Assembly (NCBI GenBank): GCA_023266695.1
Contig: JAHFPO010000143.1
Span: 1 to 5,530, forward strand
Source: Hyphomicrobiales bacterium
GTDB taxonomy: Bacteria; Pseudomonadota; Alphaproteobacteria; Rhizobiales; Xanthobacteraceae
Direction: 5' to 3'
Length of the DNA: 5,530 nt
Shown: positions 1-5,530 of the stretch, piece by piece
Position numbering within the stretch: position 1 is the stretch's first letter
Layout of the letters: every line of letters begins with the position of its first letter
Notes under the pieces: model-generated
The model's database searches: none
What the model was told of the DNA's origin: nothing
The model's input: the letters and a program-made list of their open reading frames with translations, nothing else
Program-made: the position numbers and the translations under genes

Positions 1-1684
1 CGTCGTCGCTCTTGCCCGCCTTGGCCAGCAGGTCCGCGCAAATCTGGTAGAGCGAGAACAGGCTGTATTCGGGCGGGATGACCCTGATGCCGTCCTTGAG
101 CAGCGCCACCGCCTCGTCGGTCCTTCGTGCAGAGGCGAGAATTTCCGCTCCAAACTGATAAAGCGGTGCCGAATCGCGCAATGCGTGGAGTCCGCGATGA
201 ATAATAACAACCGCGGGTTCCACTCCTTCGGCCTGCAGCGTCAATTTGGCGAGGAGATACCAGCTCACCTCTGGCGCGCCTGACCCGGTCGCTCGCTCCG
301 CATGTATCAACGCCTCTTGAAGGTCTCCCGGCTTCGCGCGAGTTTGAAGACACCGGGCCAGATGATATTCAAGCCCCTTGGCTCCACCTTTTTCGAGAAG
401 CACCGTGAGCACGCCGATACGCTCGTCGAGTTCCTCCCGGTCGGTGGGCACCGGAGTTACAGACTGAATCTGCTGCTTCAAGTGATCGGTGAAGCGGTGC
501 CCAATGTCTTTAAGTTCGGCTTGACGACCCGCCTGCGTCAAATGATAGCGCAATTCCGCGAACGACTCGCCGAGTTTAGATTGTCCTACAACTATTTGTT
601 TGGCTTTGAAGTGGCGGAGGTGATAGTCGGCGGCATTTGAATGGGCCTGCCTAAACTCTGTAGACGCCTCCCGGAGGTGAGCGAGAGAAATTTCACGCAC
701 AATTGGATTCAATGAGAACTCACCCATATGGAAGTTGGCCAGATATCGAACGACAAGTACGTTTTTGAGCTGCGTTGCTTCAGTATTACCTTTGCAAAGC
801 CGCTCCAGTGCCTGACGCTTGAAACTGCGACGATGCACCGCGAGCCAGCGGAGCTTTTGTTGATGTGCGTTGTCGAGATGGCTCATCGTTCGTTGCAATA
901 GATCGCGTTCTAGCGCCGATAGGAATTCTCGGGATACCTGACGGTCCCGTACAGCCCAAAGCCCAGGGTTGCTTTCGATGATCTCATCTAAAGTTTCGTC
1001 TCGAAGGGCTCCTACCAGCGCCTCGATAGCCCTCGGGTTGTAATCTAGGTCACGAACGACCTCCTTTCGTCGTTCAACTGGAATCTCGACGTCAATGTGA
1101 GCTTCCTTAAGTTTGGTTTCCAAGGCTTGGATCGCTTCGTCTGGCTCTAGTTTCGCCAGGGTCCGAATTGGTATCCACTCTGACCATCGCGCTTGCTCCA
1201 CCACGCGGTCGCTCAGAAGAAGCAGCCGGCCCCTGAGCGTGGGGCGATTACGCAGGAAAGAGAGAATGCCGTTCATCTCGGGCAAGGGACTGCCCGAGTC
1301 CGGCAGGAAGAATCGCTGCGCCTCATCAAGGATGATCACGAGCGGGCGCTGGAGTGCTTTTTCCATAGCGAAAGCCAGGTTCGGATTGGGTTGCTCGAAA
1401 AGCACCTTTTCCATTTCCAGCAACCCTTGATTACTCAGGATCACCGACAGCTCCATCAGACTCTCGACCACTGACGGTGTAGGCCGATCAGCAATTTCGT
1501 TTATGACGGCGTTTTTCCACTTGCCCTGCTTTTCAGCTAATGCGCGGAAATCCCGCGCAAGATCGGTCTTGCCTACCCCTGGGAAACCCTGGAGGTAACA
1601 AACTGAAGGCCCCTCTTTGAGCCAAGAGTTTAGAAGCCAGTTGAGGGTCTCGATTCGGTTCTTTCCGATGTAATTTTTCGGCAT
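1..1684 (-). CDS. STAND/AAA-type NTPase with TPR-like C-terminal region, partial (3' end outside window)
   Basis: The minus-strand frame is open from ATG at 1684 to the window edge: 561 codons with no stop. Seen: Walker A GFPGVGKT at residues 33-40, Walker B LVIILDE at 115-121 (D120, E121), a sensor-1-like strand RLLLLSD at 153-159, and a sensor-2/winged-helix-like NPRAI at 216-220. From about residue 430 there are helix pairs with TPR-like spacing, such as WYLLAKL and DEAVALLKDGI. This order (P-loop NTPase, winged-helix-like part, superhelical repeats) is that of STAND-class signalling ATPases, which often serve in phage defence or regulation. The start is firm: an in-frame TGA at 1697-1699 leaves no earlier start, so no effector domain is fused at the N-terminus. 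No clear Shine-Dalgarno is visible. Sampled GC is about 47-53%, against 63% and more in neighbouring genes, suggesting transfer. It could instead be a transcription regulator ATPase. NTPase class is well supported; the biological role is not known. Confidence 0.85.
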   Translation of the reverse strand, partial: MPKNYIGKNRIETLNWLLNSWLKEGPSVCYLQGFPGVGKTDLARDFRALAEKQGKWKNAVINEIADRPTPSVVESLMELSVILSNQGLLEMEKVLFEQPNPNLAFAMEKALQRPLVIILDEAQRFFLPDSGSPLPEMNGILSFLRNRPTLRGRLLLLSDRVVEQARWSEWIPIRTLAKLEPDEAIQALETKLKEAHIDVEIPVERRKEVVRDLDYNPRAIEALVGALRDETLDEIIESNPGLWAVRDRQVSREFLSALERDLLQRTMSHLDNAHQQKLRWLAVHRRSFKRQALERLCKGNTEATQLKNVLVVRYLANFHMGEFSLNPIVREISLAHLREASTEFRQAHSNAADYHLRHFKAKQIVVGQSKLGESFAELRYHLTQAGRQAELKDIGHRFTDHLKQQIQSVTPVPTDREELDERIGVLTVLLEKGGAKGLEYHLARCLQTRAKPGDLQEALIHAERATGSGAPEVSWYLLAKLTLQAEGVEPAVVIIHRGLHALRDSAPLYQFGAEILASARRTDEAVALLKDGIRVIPPEYSLFSLYQICADLLAKAGKSDD

Positions 1685-1885
1685 TGGAGGCTCAGTTCAG
1701 AATAGATGCCCAAGAGGCAGCGACACTCCCCTAACCTCGGGCAGCTTATGCTACAACCAAAAGCACTTGAAATGCCTGAGAGCAACTCCGGGCGGATTCA
1801 CGTCCCGCCATTCTAAACCAACCGGTGTAGATGTCCGCTCCGGCACACAGCGGACAATCAACAAACTGACCCACTACCCGTTTTT
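1685..1885. other. Gene-free gap between NTPase gene and thyA
   Basis: No coding region is convincing here on either strand. The segment should hold the NTPase promoter on the minus strand, but I see no -35/-10 pair I would trust. It is AT-richer than thyA and resembles the NTPase gene in composition, so the compositional boundary lies close to the thyA stop codon. Confidence 0.5.
1832..1856. repeat. Inverted repeat / hairpin downstream of thyA
   Basis: TGTCCGCT and AGCGGACA form a perfect 8-bp inverted repeat around a 9-nt loop, about 30 bp beyond the thyA stop. On the minus strand it could end or stabilise thyA mRNA, but no T-run follows, so it is not a canonical intrinsic terminator. It could also be a remnant of a mobile-element end or a protein-binding palindrome. 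Confidence 0.45.
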
Positions 1886-2680
1886 TCACACCGCCACCTT
1901 GGCCTTGATCGCCGGGTGCGGATCGTAGCCCTCGACCGCGATGTCCTCGGCGCGGAAGGCGAAGAGATCATTCACCGCCGGGTCGAGCTTGAGCTTCGGC
2001 AGCGGCCGCGGCGCGTGCGTGAGCTGCAGCCGCGCCTGCTCGAGATGGGTGAGATAAAGGTGGGCGTCGCCGAAGGTGTGCACGAACTCGCCGGGCTCGT
2101 AGCCGGTCACCCGCGCGACCATGTGGGTCAAGAGCGCGTAGGAGGCGATGTTGAACGGCACGCCGAGGAAGACGTCGCCCGAGCGCTGGTAGAGCTGGCA
2201 GGAGAGCCGGCCGTCCGCGACATAGAACTGGAACAGGCAGTGGCAGGGCGAGAGCGCCATCCTCGGGAGATCGGCCGGGTTCCAGGCGGTGACGACGAGA
2301 CGGCGCGAATGGGGATTGCGCCGGATTTCGGCGAGCACTTCCGCGATCTGGTCGATGGCGCGGCCGTCGGGTGCGCGCCACGAGCGCCACTGCTCGCCAT
2401 AGATCGGCCCGAGCTCGCCCCGCTCGTCCGCCCACTCGTCCCAGATGGTGACGCCGTGCTCGTTGAGATAGCGGACATTGGTGTCGCCGGCGAGGAACCA
2501 CAGGAGCTCGTGCACGATGGACTTGAGGTGGAGCTTCTTGGTGGTGACGAGCGGAAAGCCCGCGGCGAGATCGAACCGCATCTGATGGCCGAAGAGCGCA
2601 AGCGTGCCCACGCCGGTGCGGTCGTCCTTGCGGACGCCTTGGCGCAGAATTTTTTCGAGGAGATCGAGATAGGGGCGCAT
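1886..2680 (-). CDS. thyA: Thymidylate synthase (ThyA), complete
   Basis: ThyA methylates dUMP to dTMP in the cytosol, using 5,10-methylenetetrahydrofolate as carbon donor and reductant and releasing dihydrofolate. From ATG at 2680 the protein is 264 aa, the same length as the E. coli enzyme and in register with it. Seen: R21 for phosphate binding, H51 in the HLKSI stretch, W80, the R126-R127 pair, nucleophile C146 in SPCHC, then R166-S167-G168-D169, N177 in VPFN, and H207 and Y209 in HTFGDAHLY. The frame stays open to a TTG at 2881, but that extension is low-complexity, not ThyA-like, and crosses a terminator, so ATG 2680 is preferred even though its ribosome site is weak. A terminator upstream at 2773-2812 means thyA needs its own promoter, which I could not identify. 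No folA follows; an NTPase gene lies downstream instead. Confidence 0.97.
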   Translation of the reverse strand: MRPYLDLLEKILRQGVRKDDRTGVGTLALFGHQMRFDLAAGFPLVTTKKLHLKSIVHELLWFLAGDTNVRYLNEHGVTIWDEWADERGELGPIYGEQWRSWRAPDGRAIDQIAEVLAEIRRNPHSRRLVVTAWNPADLPRMALSPCHCLFQFYVADGRLSCQLYQRSGDVFLGVPFNIASYALLTHMVARVTGYEPGEFVHTFGDAHLYLTHLEQARLQLTHAPRPLPKLKLDPAVNDLFAFRAEDIAVEGYDPHPAIKAKVAV

Positions 2681-2772
2681 CGGCGGCGACTCGGGAGTTC
2701 GACTTCGCCTCACGCTAAAACCCTCGCGCCCGGTGCGCCAGCGCCCGGCGCGCGCGGCCCCGCCGCAACCGG

Positions 2773-2812
2773 AAAAAAGACGCCCTGAGTCCGGGGCGGG
2801 CCTCGGGGCGCC
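2773..2812 (-). terminator. Intrinsic terminator after the 24-aa peptide gene
   Basis: Read on the minus strand, arms GGCGCCCCGAG (2812-2802) and CTCAGGGCGTC (2789-2779) pair over 11 positions with one C-A mismatch and one G-U, around a 12-nt loop, directly followed by six T residues (2778-2773). This is a textbook Rho-independent structure. It lies 65 bp past the peptide stop codon and about 90 bp before thyA, so it separates the two units. Confidence 0.75.
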
Positions 2813-2877
2813 ACGTAGCCGCTGCGGCAGCGGGGGGGCTCGGGGAGTTGCCGTCAGCAGCATCTCCTCCCGGCGGT

Positions 2878-2952
2878 TCAAACCAAGGGTAAGAACGCAC
2901 CGAGCACCATGCCCACCACCGCCGTCATCAGGATATAGGTCGAAACATGCAT
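2878..2952 (-). CDS. 24-residue hydrophobic single-span membrane peptide
   Basis: ATG at 2952 is preceded by a strong Shine-Dalgarno, GGGGAGG, 5 nt upstream. The frame gives 24 residues and ends with TGA at 2878-2880. The peptide begins MHVSTYILMTAVVG and ends GAFLPLV. It has one continuous apolar stretch of about 18 residues, no lysine, arginine, aspartate or glutamate, and one histidine, so it would most likely insert in the inner membrane as a single helix. A good terminator follows 65 bp later, making a short monocistronic unit. I do not recognise the family. By analogy it could be a small membrane regulator or subunit, or a hydrophobic toxin of a type I system, but nothing here decides this. 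A longer in-frame form from GTG 3072 has no ribosome site and a low-complexity N-terminus, so I reject it. The gene diverges from tetR and may be controlled from the shared region. Confidence 0.6.
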   Translation of the reverse strand: MHVSTYILMTAVVGMVLGAFLPLV

Positions 2953-3108
2953 GATCGCCTCCCCGGCACGGGTGTTGGGTGTGGTCGTAGCCGGATAACG
3001 CGCGGCTCGGCGTCCGGTTGCCGCGTGCGGGTCTCCGCGTGGCCGGTTCTTGCGAGGGTGGACTTCGGTCACCGCATAGGGTCTGATCTTATATTAGAAC
3101 ATCTATTT

Positions 3109-3124
3109 TAGAATAGATATTCTA
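3109..3124. promoter_or_regulatory. Palindromic operator candidate 1 (TAGAATA-GA-TATTCTA)
   Basis: Two perfect 7-bp arms flank a 2-bp centre. The second arm overlaps the first two bases of the TATAAT at 3123-3128, so a bound dimer would block RNA polymerase. AT-rich palindromes beside their own gene are the usual binding sites of TetR-family repressors. An extra TTAGAA half-site sits at 3094-3099, 14 bp upstream of the matching TTAGAA at 3108-3113. Confidence 0.6.
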
Positions 3125-3128
3125 TAAT
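3123..3128 (+). promoter_or_regulatory. -10 element (TATAAT), likely tetR promoter
   Basis: A perfect TATAAT lies 69 bp before the tetR ATG in an otherwise GC-rich genome region. No good -35 is found 16-18 bp upstream, so the promoter may be weak or need an activator. Transcription would start near 3135, just before an alternative TTG start codon at 3137. Confidence 0.5.
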
Positions 3129-3159
3129 GTCGTAGATTGAATTCGGACCTGGTTGGACT

Positions 3160-3181
3160 TTTTAGAATCATTCCTCTAAAA
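3160..3181. promoter_or_regulatory. Palindromic operator candidate 2 (TTTTAGA-N8-TCTAAAA)
   Basis: Perfect 7-bp arms are separated by 8 bp, and the site ends 15 bp before the tetR start codon. The arms share the TTAGA core with the palindrome at 3109-3124, which suggests the same protein binds both. It lies in the predicted leader of tetR, so it could block elongation or act in the mRNA as a small hairpin near the ribosome site. Confidence 0.5.
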
Positions 3182-3196
3182 GTGCCGGAAACCCCC

Positions 3197-3778
3197 ATGG
3201 GACGCCCCGCCCGCATCTCCCACGAAGACCTGGTCGCCGCCGCCACCCGGGTGGCGGCCCGGCTCGGGCCCGCCCGGGCGACGGTCGCCGCCATCGCCCG
3301 CGAGGCCAAGGTCCCGACCGGCTCGGTCTATCACCGGGTCCCGTCGCGGGCGGCCCTGATGGCCGAGGTCTGGCTCGCGGCGGCCGGACGCTTCACCACC
3401 CCGTTCGTGCAAGGGCTCGCCGCCGCCCCCTCGCTGGAGGCGGCGATCGAGGTGGCGCTGGTGACGCCCCGCCTCACCCGCTCCGATCCCGCCGCCGGCG
3501 TGGTGCTGTTCGCCCACCGGCGCGACGATTTCCTCGAGCAAGCGCCGCCGGAGAGCCGCGGCAAGGCCCACCGCCTCACCTCGGCCTTGCAGGAGGCTCT
3601 CGCCGAGGCCGCCCGCCGCCTGCTGCCCAAGGATGGGCGCGGGCGCGAGCGCCTGACCATCGCCCTCCTCGGCGTGCCCTATGGCGCGGTGCGGGTGTTT
3701 CTGCCCCAGGCGGTGCCGCCGCCGGAGCTCGACGCGGTGATCGCCGCCGCCGCCCGCGCGGCGCTTACGTCCAGCTGA
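3197..3778 (+). CDS. TetR/AcrR-family transcriptional repressor, 193 aa
   Basis: The protein opens with MGRPARI, typical of the family, and has an N-terminal DNA-binding helix-turn-helix at about residues 28-51, including IAREAKVPTGSVYHRVPSR. Residues 55-193 form the helical ligand and dimer part, rich in alanine. The total of 193 aa is a normal TetR length. ATG 3197 is preferred because the family starts this way; an in-frame TTG at 3137 would add 20 residues coded by the AT-rich control region and is unlikely. No strong Shine-Dalgarno is seen; GGAA lies about 7 nt upstream. The gene is extremely GC-rich, near 88% in one sampled 60-bp stretch. Palindromes at 3109-3124 and 3160-3181 point to autoregulation. 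The usual divergent efflux pump or enzyme is absent: the only divergent neighbour is a 24-aa peptide gene. The ligand cannot be inferred. Confidence 0.9.
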   Translation: MGRPARISHEDLVAAATRVAARLGPARATVAAIAREAKVPTGSVYHRVPSRAALMAEVWLAAAGRFTTPFVQGLAAAPSLEAAIEVALVTPRLTRSDPAAGVVLFAHRRDDFLEQAPPESRGKAHRLTSALQEALAEAARRLLPKDGRGRERLTIALLGVPYGAVRVFLPQAVPPPELDAVIAAAARAALTSS

Positions 3779-3793
3779 TGGTGCTTTACTTCA

Positions 3794-3877
3794 CCTCTCC
3801 CACCGAACTCGGGTGTTCCCGAGTTCGGCATTTCAAGTGGCCGAAGTCGGAAACATCCGACTTCGGCTGGGGAGAGG
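3794..3877. repeat. Palindromic element: two perfect hairpins inside an outer stem
   Basis: Hairpin 1 is CCGAACTCGGG (3803-3813) with its exact complement at 3818-3828 around a 4-nt loop. Hairpin 2 is CCGAAGTCGG (3841-3850) with its exact complement at 3857-3866 around a 6-nt loop, extendable by one G-C pair. CCTCTCCC (3794-3801) pairs with GGGAGAGG (3870-3877) and closes the unit, giving a three-way junction. The two hairpin stems are near-copies. The element sits between converging genes (tetR ends at 3778, the exported-protein gene ends at 3883). It resembles dispersed palindromic intergenic repeats of alphaproteobacteria. It may act as a transcript end or 3' stabiliser for both genes, though there is no T-run. 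Confidence 0.8.
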
Positions 3878-3882
3878 GAGAT

Positions 3883-4173
3883 TTACTGGCAATAGGATTC
3901 GTCGCTGATCAATTCGACCTCATCCATGGCGCGAATTTCGTCGCAGCCGAGCGGCTGGCCGTCCGTGCGCGTGGCCTCGCCGAGCGGCTGATCGAGCGAC
4001 ATGAGCATCGCCATCTCGACCACGGCGGGCTCCGCCGGTTCCGCCACCTTCTCCACAACTACTTGCCGGGCAATGGAAAAACGCTTGTTCGCGCTCACCA
4101 TCTGCACCGGCTCGGCCACCACCGCGATGCCCAAGCCAGCAGCCAGGGCCGCGGCAATAATTGTAGTGTGCAT
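3883..4173 (-). CDS. Small probable exported protein, 96 aa, two cysteines
   Basis: ATG at 4173 is preceded by GGGGAAGG with suitable spacing. The protein starts MHTTIIAAALAAGLGIAVVA, a hydrophobic stretch of about 20 residues that ends in a plausible signal-peptidase site (AVVA before EP). It lacks the usual basic residue near the start, so a membrane anchor is also possible. The mature part has a valine/proline/glutamate-rich stretch (about 38-53) and an acidic tail with C77 and C95, the latter next to the last residue; after export these could form a disulfide. I recognise no family. A longer frame from 4227 adds 18 residues with no ribosome site and overlaps the promoter candidate, so it is rejected. 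The gene is divergent from thiC and convergent with tetR. A sigma54-like site lies 38 bp upstream of the start. Confidence 0.7.
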   Translation of the reverse strand: MHTTIIAAALAAGLGIAVVAEPVQMVSANKRFSIARQVVVEKVAEPAEPAVVEMAMLMSLDQPLGEATRTDGQPLGCDEIRAMDEVELISDESYCQ

Positions 4174-4210
4174 GATCCTTCCCCTTTGCGTCCTATCCGC
4201 GCGCAATCCA

Positions 4211-4226
4211 TGCGAATAGCGTGCCA
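4211..4226 (-). promoter_or_regulatory. Sigma54 (RpoN) -24/-12 promoter candidate
   Basis: The minus strand reads TGGCACGCTATTCGCA. Against the RpoN consensus TGGCAC-N5-TTGCA it differs at one position, and keeps the essential GG and GC dinucleotides at the required spacing. Transcription would begin near 4200, leaving a leader of about 27 nt that contains the ribosome site of the 96-aa gene. No enhancer-binding site was recognised upstream. Confidence 0.5.
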
Positions 4227-4259
4227 ATTGGTTACGACCGGGTTACGGCGCCCGGCCCA

Positions 4260-4288
4260 TTGACGCGGGCGCGTAAACGCCCAACTAT
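4260..4288 (+). promoter_or_regulatory. Sigma70-type promoter candidate for thiC
   Basis: TTGACG (4260-4265) matches five of six bases of the -35 consensus. With a 17-bp spacer the -10 would be AACTAT (4283-4288), which matches only three of six. A start near 4295 falls just before the riboswitch, which fits its expected position well. Confidence 0.5.
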
Positions 4289-4302
4289 CGAGTCCAAGAA
4301 AT

Positions 4303-4394
4303 GTTCCGAGGGGTGCCCGAAAGGGCTGAGATTCCGCGAAAACGCGGTGACCCTTCGAACCTGATCCGGGTCATGCCGGCGCAGGGACTGGAAC
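4303..4394 (+). promoter_or_regulatory. TPP riboswitch (THI element) controlling thiC
   Basis: All conserved parts of the thiamine pyrophosphate aptamer are visible. P1 is GTTCC (4303-4307) with GGAAC (4390-4394). GGGGT (4310-4314) pairs with ACCC (4350-4353). The CTGAGA core is at 4326-4331, followed by a small CCGCG-AAAA-CGCGG hairpin at 4334-4347. The second arm has CCTGATCCGGGT (4360-4371), then ATGCCGGCGCAGGGA. TPP binds this RNA and lowers expression of the thiamine gene downstream, here thiC. Confidence 0.97.
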
Positions 4395-4412
4395 AAGCCA
4401 GCCTCCGCCACC

Positions 4413-4439
4413 CGGATCTCCGTGAACTGAGGAGATCCG
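4413..4439 (+). promoter_or_regulatory. Shine-Dalgarno-masking hairpin of the thiC riboswitch
   Basis: CGGATCTCC (4413-4421) and GGAGATCCG (4431-4439) form a perfect 9-bp stem with a 9-nt loop, 2 nt before the thiC ATG. The right arm holds the GAGGAG ribosome site (4429-4434). The stem would hide that site, so the riboswitch most likely works on translation start rather than on transcription end; no T-run is present. Confidence 0.75.
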
Positions 4440-4441
4440 CC

Positions 4442-5530
<1,089 letters not shown>

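Noticed and set aside
302..1474. Short plus-strand open frames inside the NTPase region
   Set aside because: They are antisense fragments; the minus strand has one uninterrupted frame with Walker motifs across the whole stretch.
1832..1856. Hairpin as a Rho-independent terminator of thyA
   Set aside because: The stem is good but no T-run follows on the minus strand, so it is listed only as an inverted repeat.
1916..2788. 290-codon plus-strand open frame opposite thyA
   Set aside because: It is an antisense shadow of thyA caused by GC-rich codons; the product is low-complexity with no recognisable domain, while the other strand codes for a perfect ThyA.
1886..2881. Long form of thyA starting at TTG 2881 (331 aa)
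   Set aside because: The extra 67 residues are low-complexity and arginine/proline-rich, cross an intrinsic terminator, and are absent from the ThyA family; ATG 2680 gives the standard 264 aa.
2878..3072. 64-aa form of the small membrane peptide from GTG 3072
   Set aside because: No ribosome site precedes it and the added 40 residues look like non-coding GC-rich sequence; the ATG at 2952 has an excellent Shine-Dalgarno.
3094..3181. CRISPR or tandem-repeat array
   Set aside because: The TTAGAA repeats are short half-sites with irregular spacing and inverted orientation, which fits operators and not a CRISPR array.
3778..4263. 161-codon plus-strand open frame overlapping the tetR stop
   Set aside because: It reads through the twin-hairpin element and then antisense to the exported-protein gene; its start has no ribosome site and its product has no domain-like features.

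Overview
The window looks like chromosomal DNA from a GC-rich alphaproteobacterium, probably a Hyphomicrobiales relative. This is inferred from the strong G/C codon bias in tetR and thiC, a ThiC under a TPP riboswitch, and a palindromic intergenic repeat of a kind I associate with that group. No species can be named from the sequence alone. Two of the largest genes run off the window edges: an NTPase at the left and thiC at the right.

Layout from left to right. (1) 1-1684, minus strand: the first 561 codons of a STAND/AAA-type NTPase with Walker A, Walker B and NPRAI motifs and a TPR-like C-terminal part. Most of it is about 47-53% GC in sampled stretches, far below its neighbours, so it looks like accessory, possibly defence-related, DNA. 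(2) 1685-1885: a gene-free gap with one hairpin. (3) 1886-2680, minus: thyA, complete, 264 aa, with all active-site residues. (4) 2773-2952, minus: a compact unit of a 24-residue hydrophobic peptide gene followed by a good intrinsic terminator, which separates it from thyA. (5) 2953-3196: an AT-rich control region with two palindromes built on TTAGAA/TTCTA half-sites and a perfect TATAAT. (6) 3197-3778, plus: a TetR-family repressor, 193 aa. (7) 3794-3877: an element predicted to fold as two perfect hairpins closed by an outer stem, between converging genes. (8) 3883-4173, minus: a 96-aa probable exported protein with two cysteines, preceded by a sigma54-like -24/-12 site. (9) 4260-5530, plus: a thiC promoter candidate, a TPP riboswitch, a hairpin masking the Shine-Dalgarno, and the first 363 codons of thiC.

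How the parts relate. thyA (dTMP synthesis) and thiC (thiamine pyrimidine synthesis) are housekeeping genes with no obvious functional tie. Between them lie short, individually controlled units: a TetR gene probably autoregulated through the AT-rich operators and possibly acting on the divergent micro-peptide gene, and a small exported protein that may depend on RpoN. The NTPase gene sits directly downstream of thyA, where folA is often found in related bacteria, which suggests an insertion or replacement there. The most unusual items are the NTPase with no N-terminal effector domain, the peptide-plus-terminator unit, the TTAGAA operator cluster, the paired hairpins with a compensatory base change, and the putative sigma54 gene.
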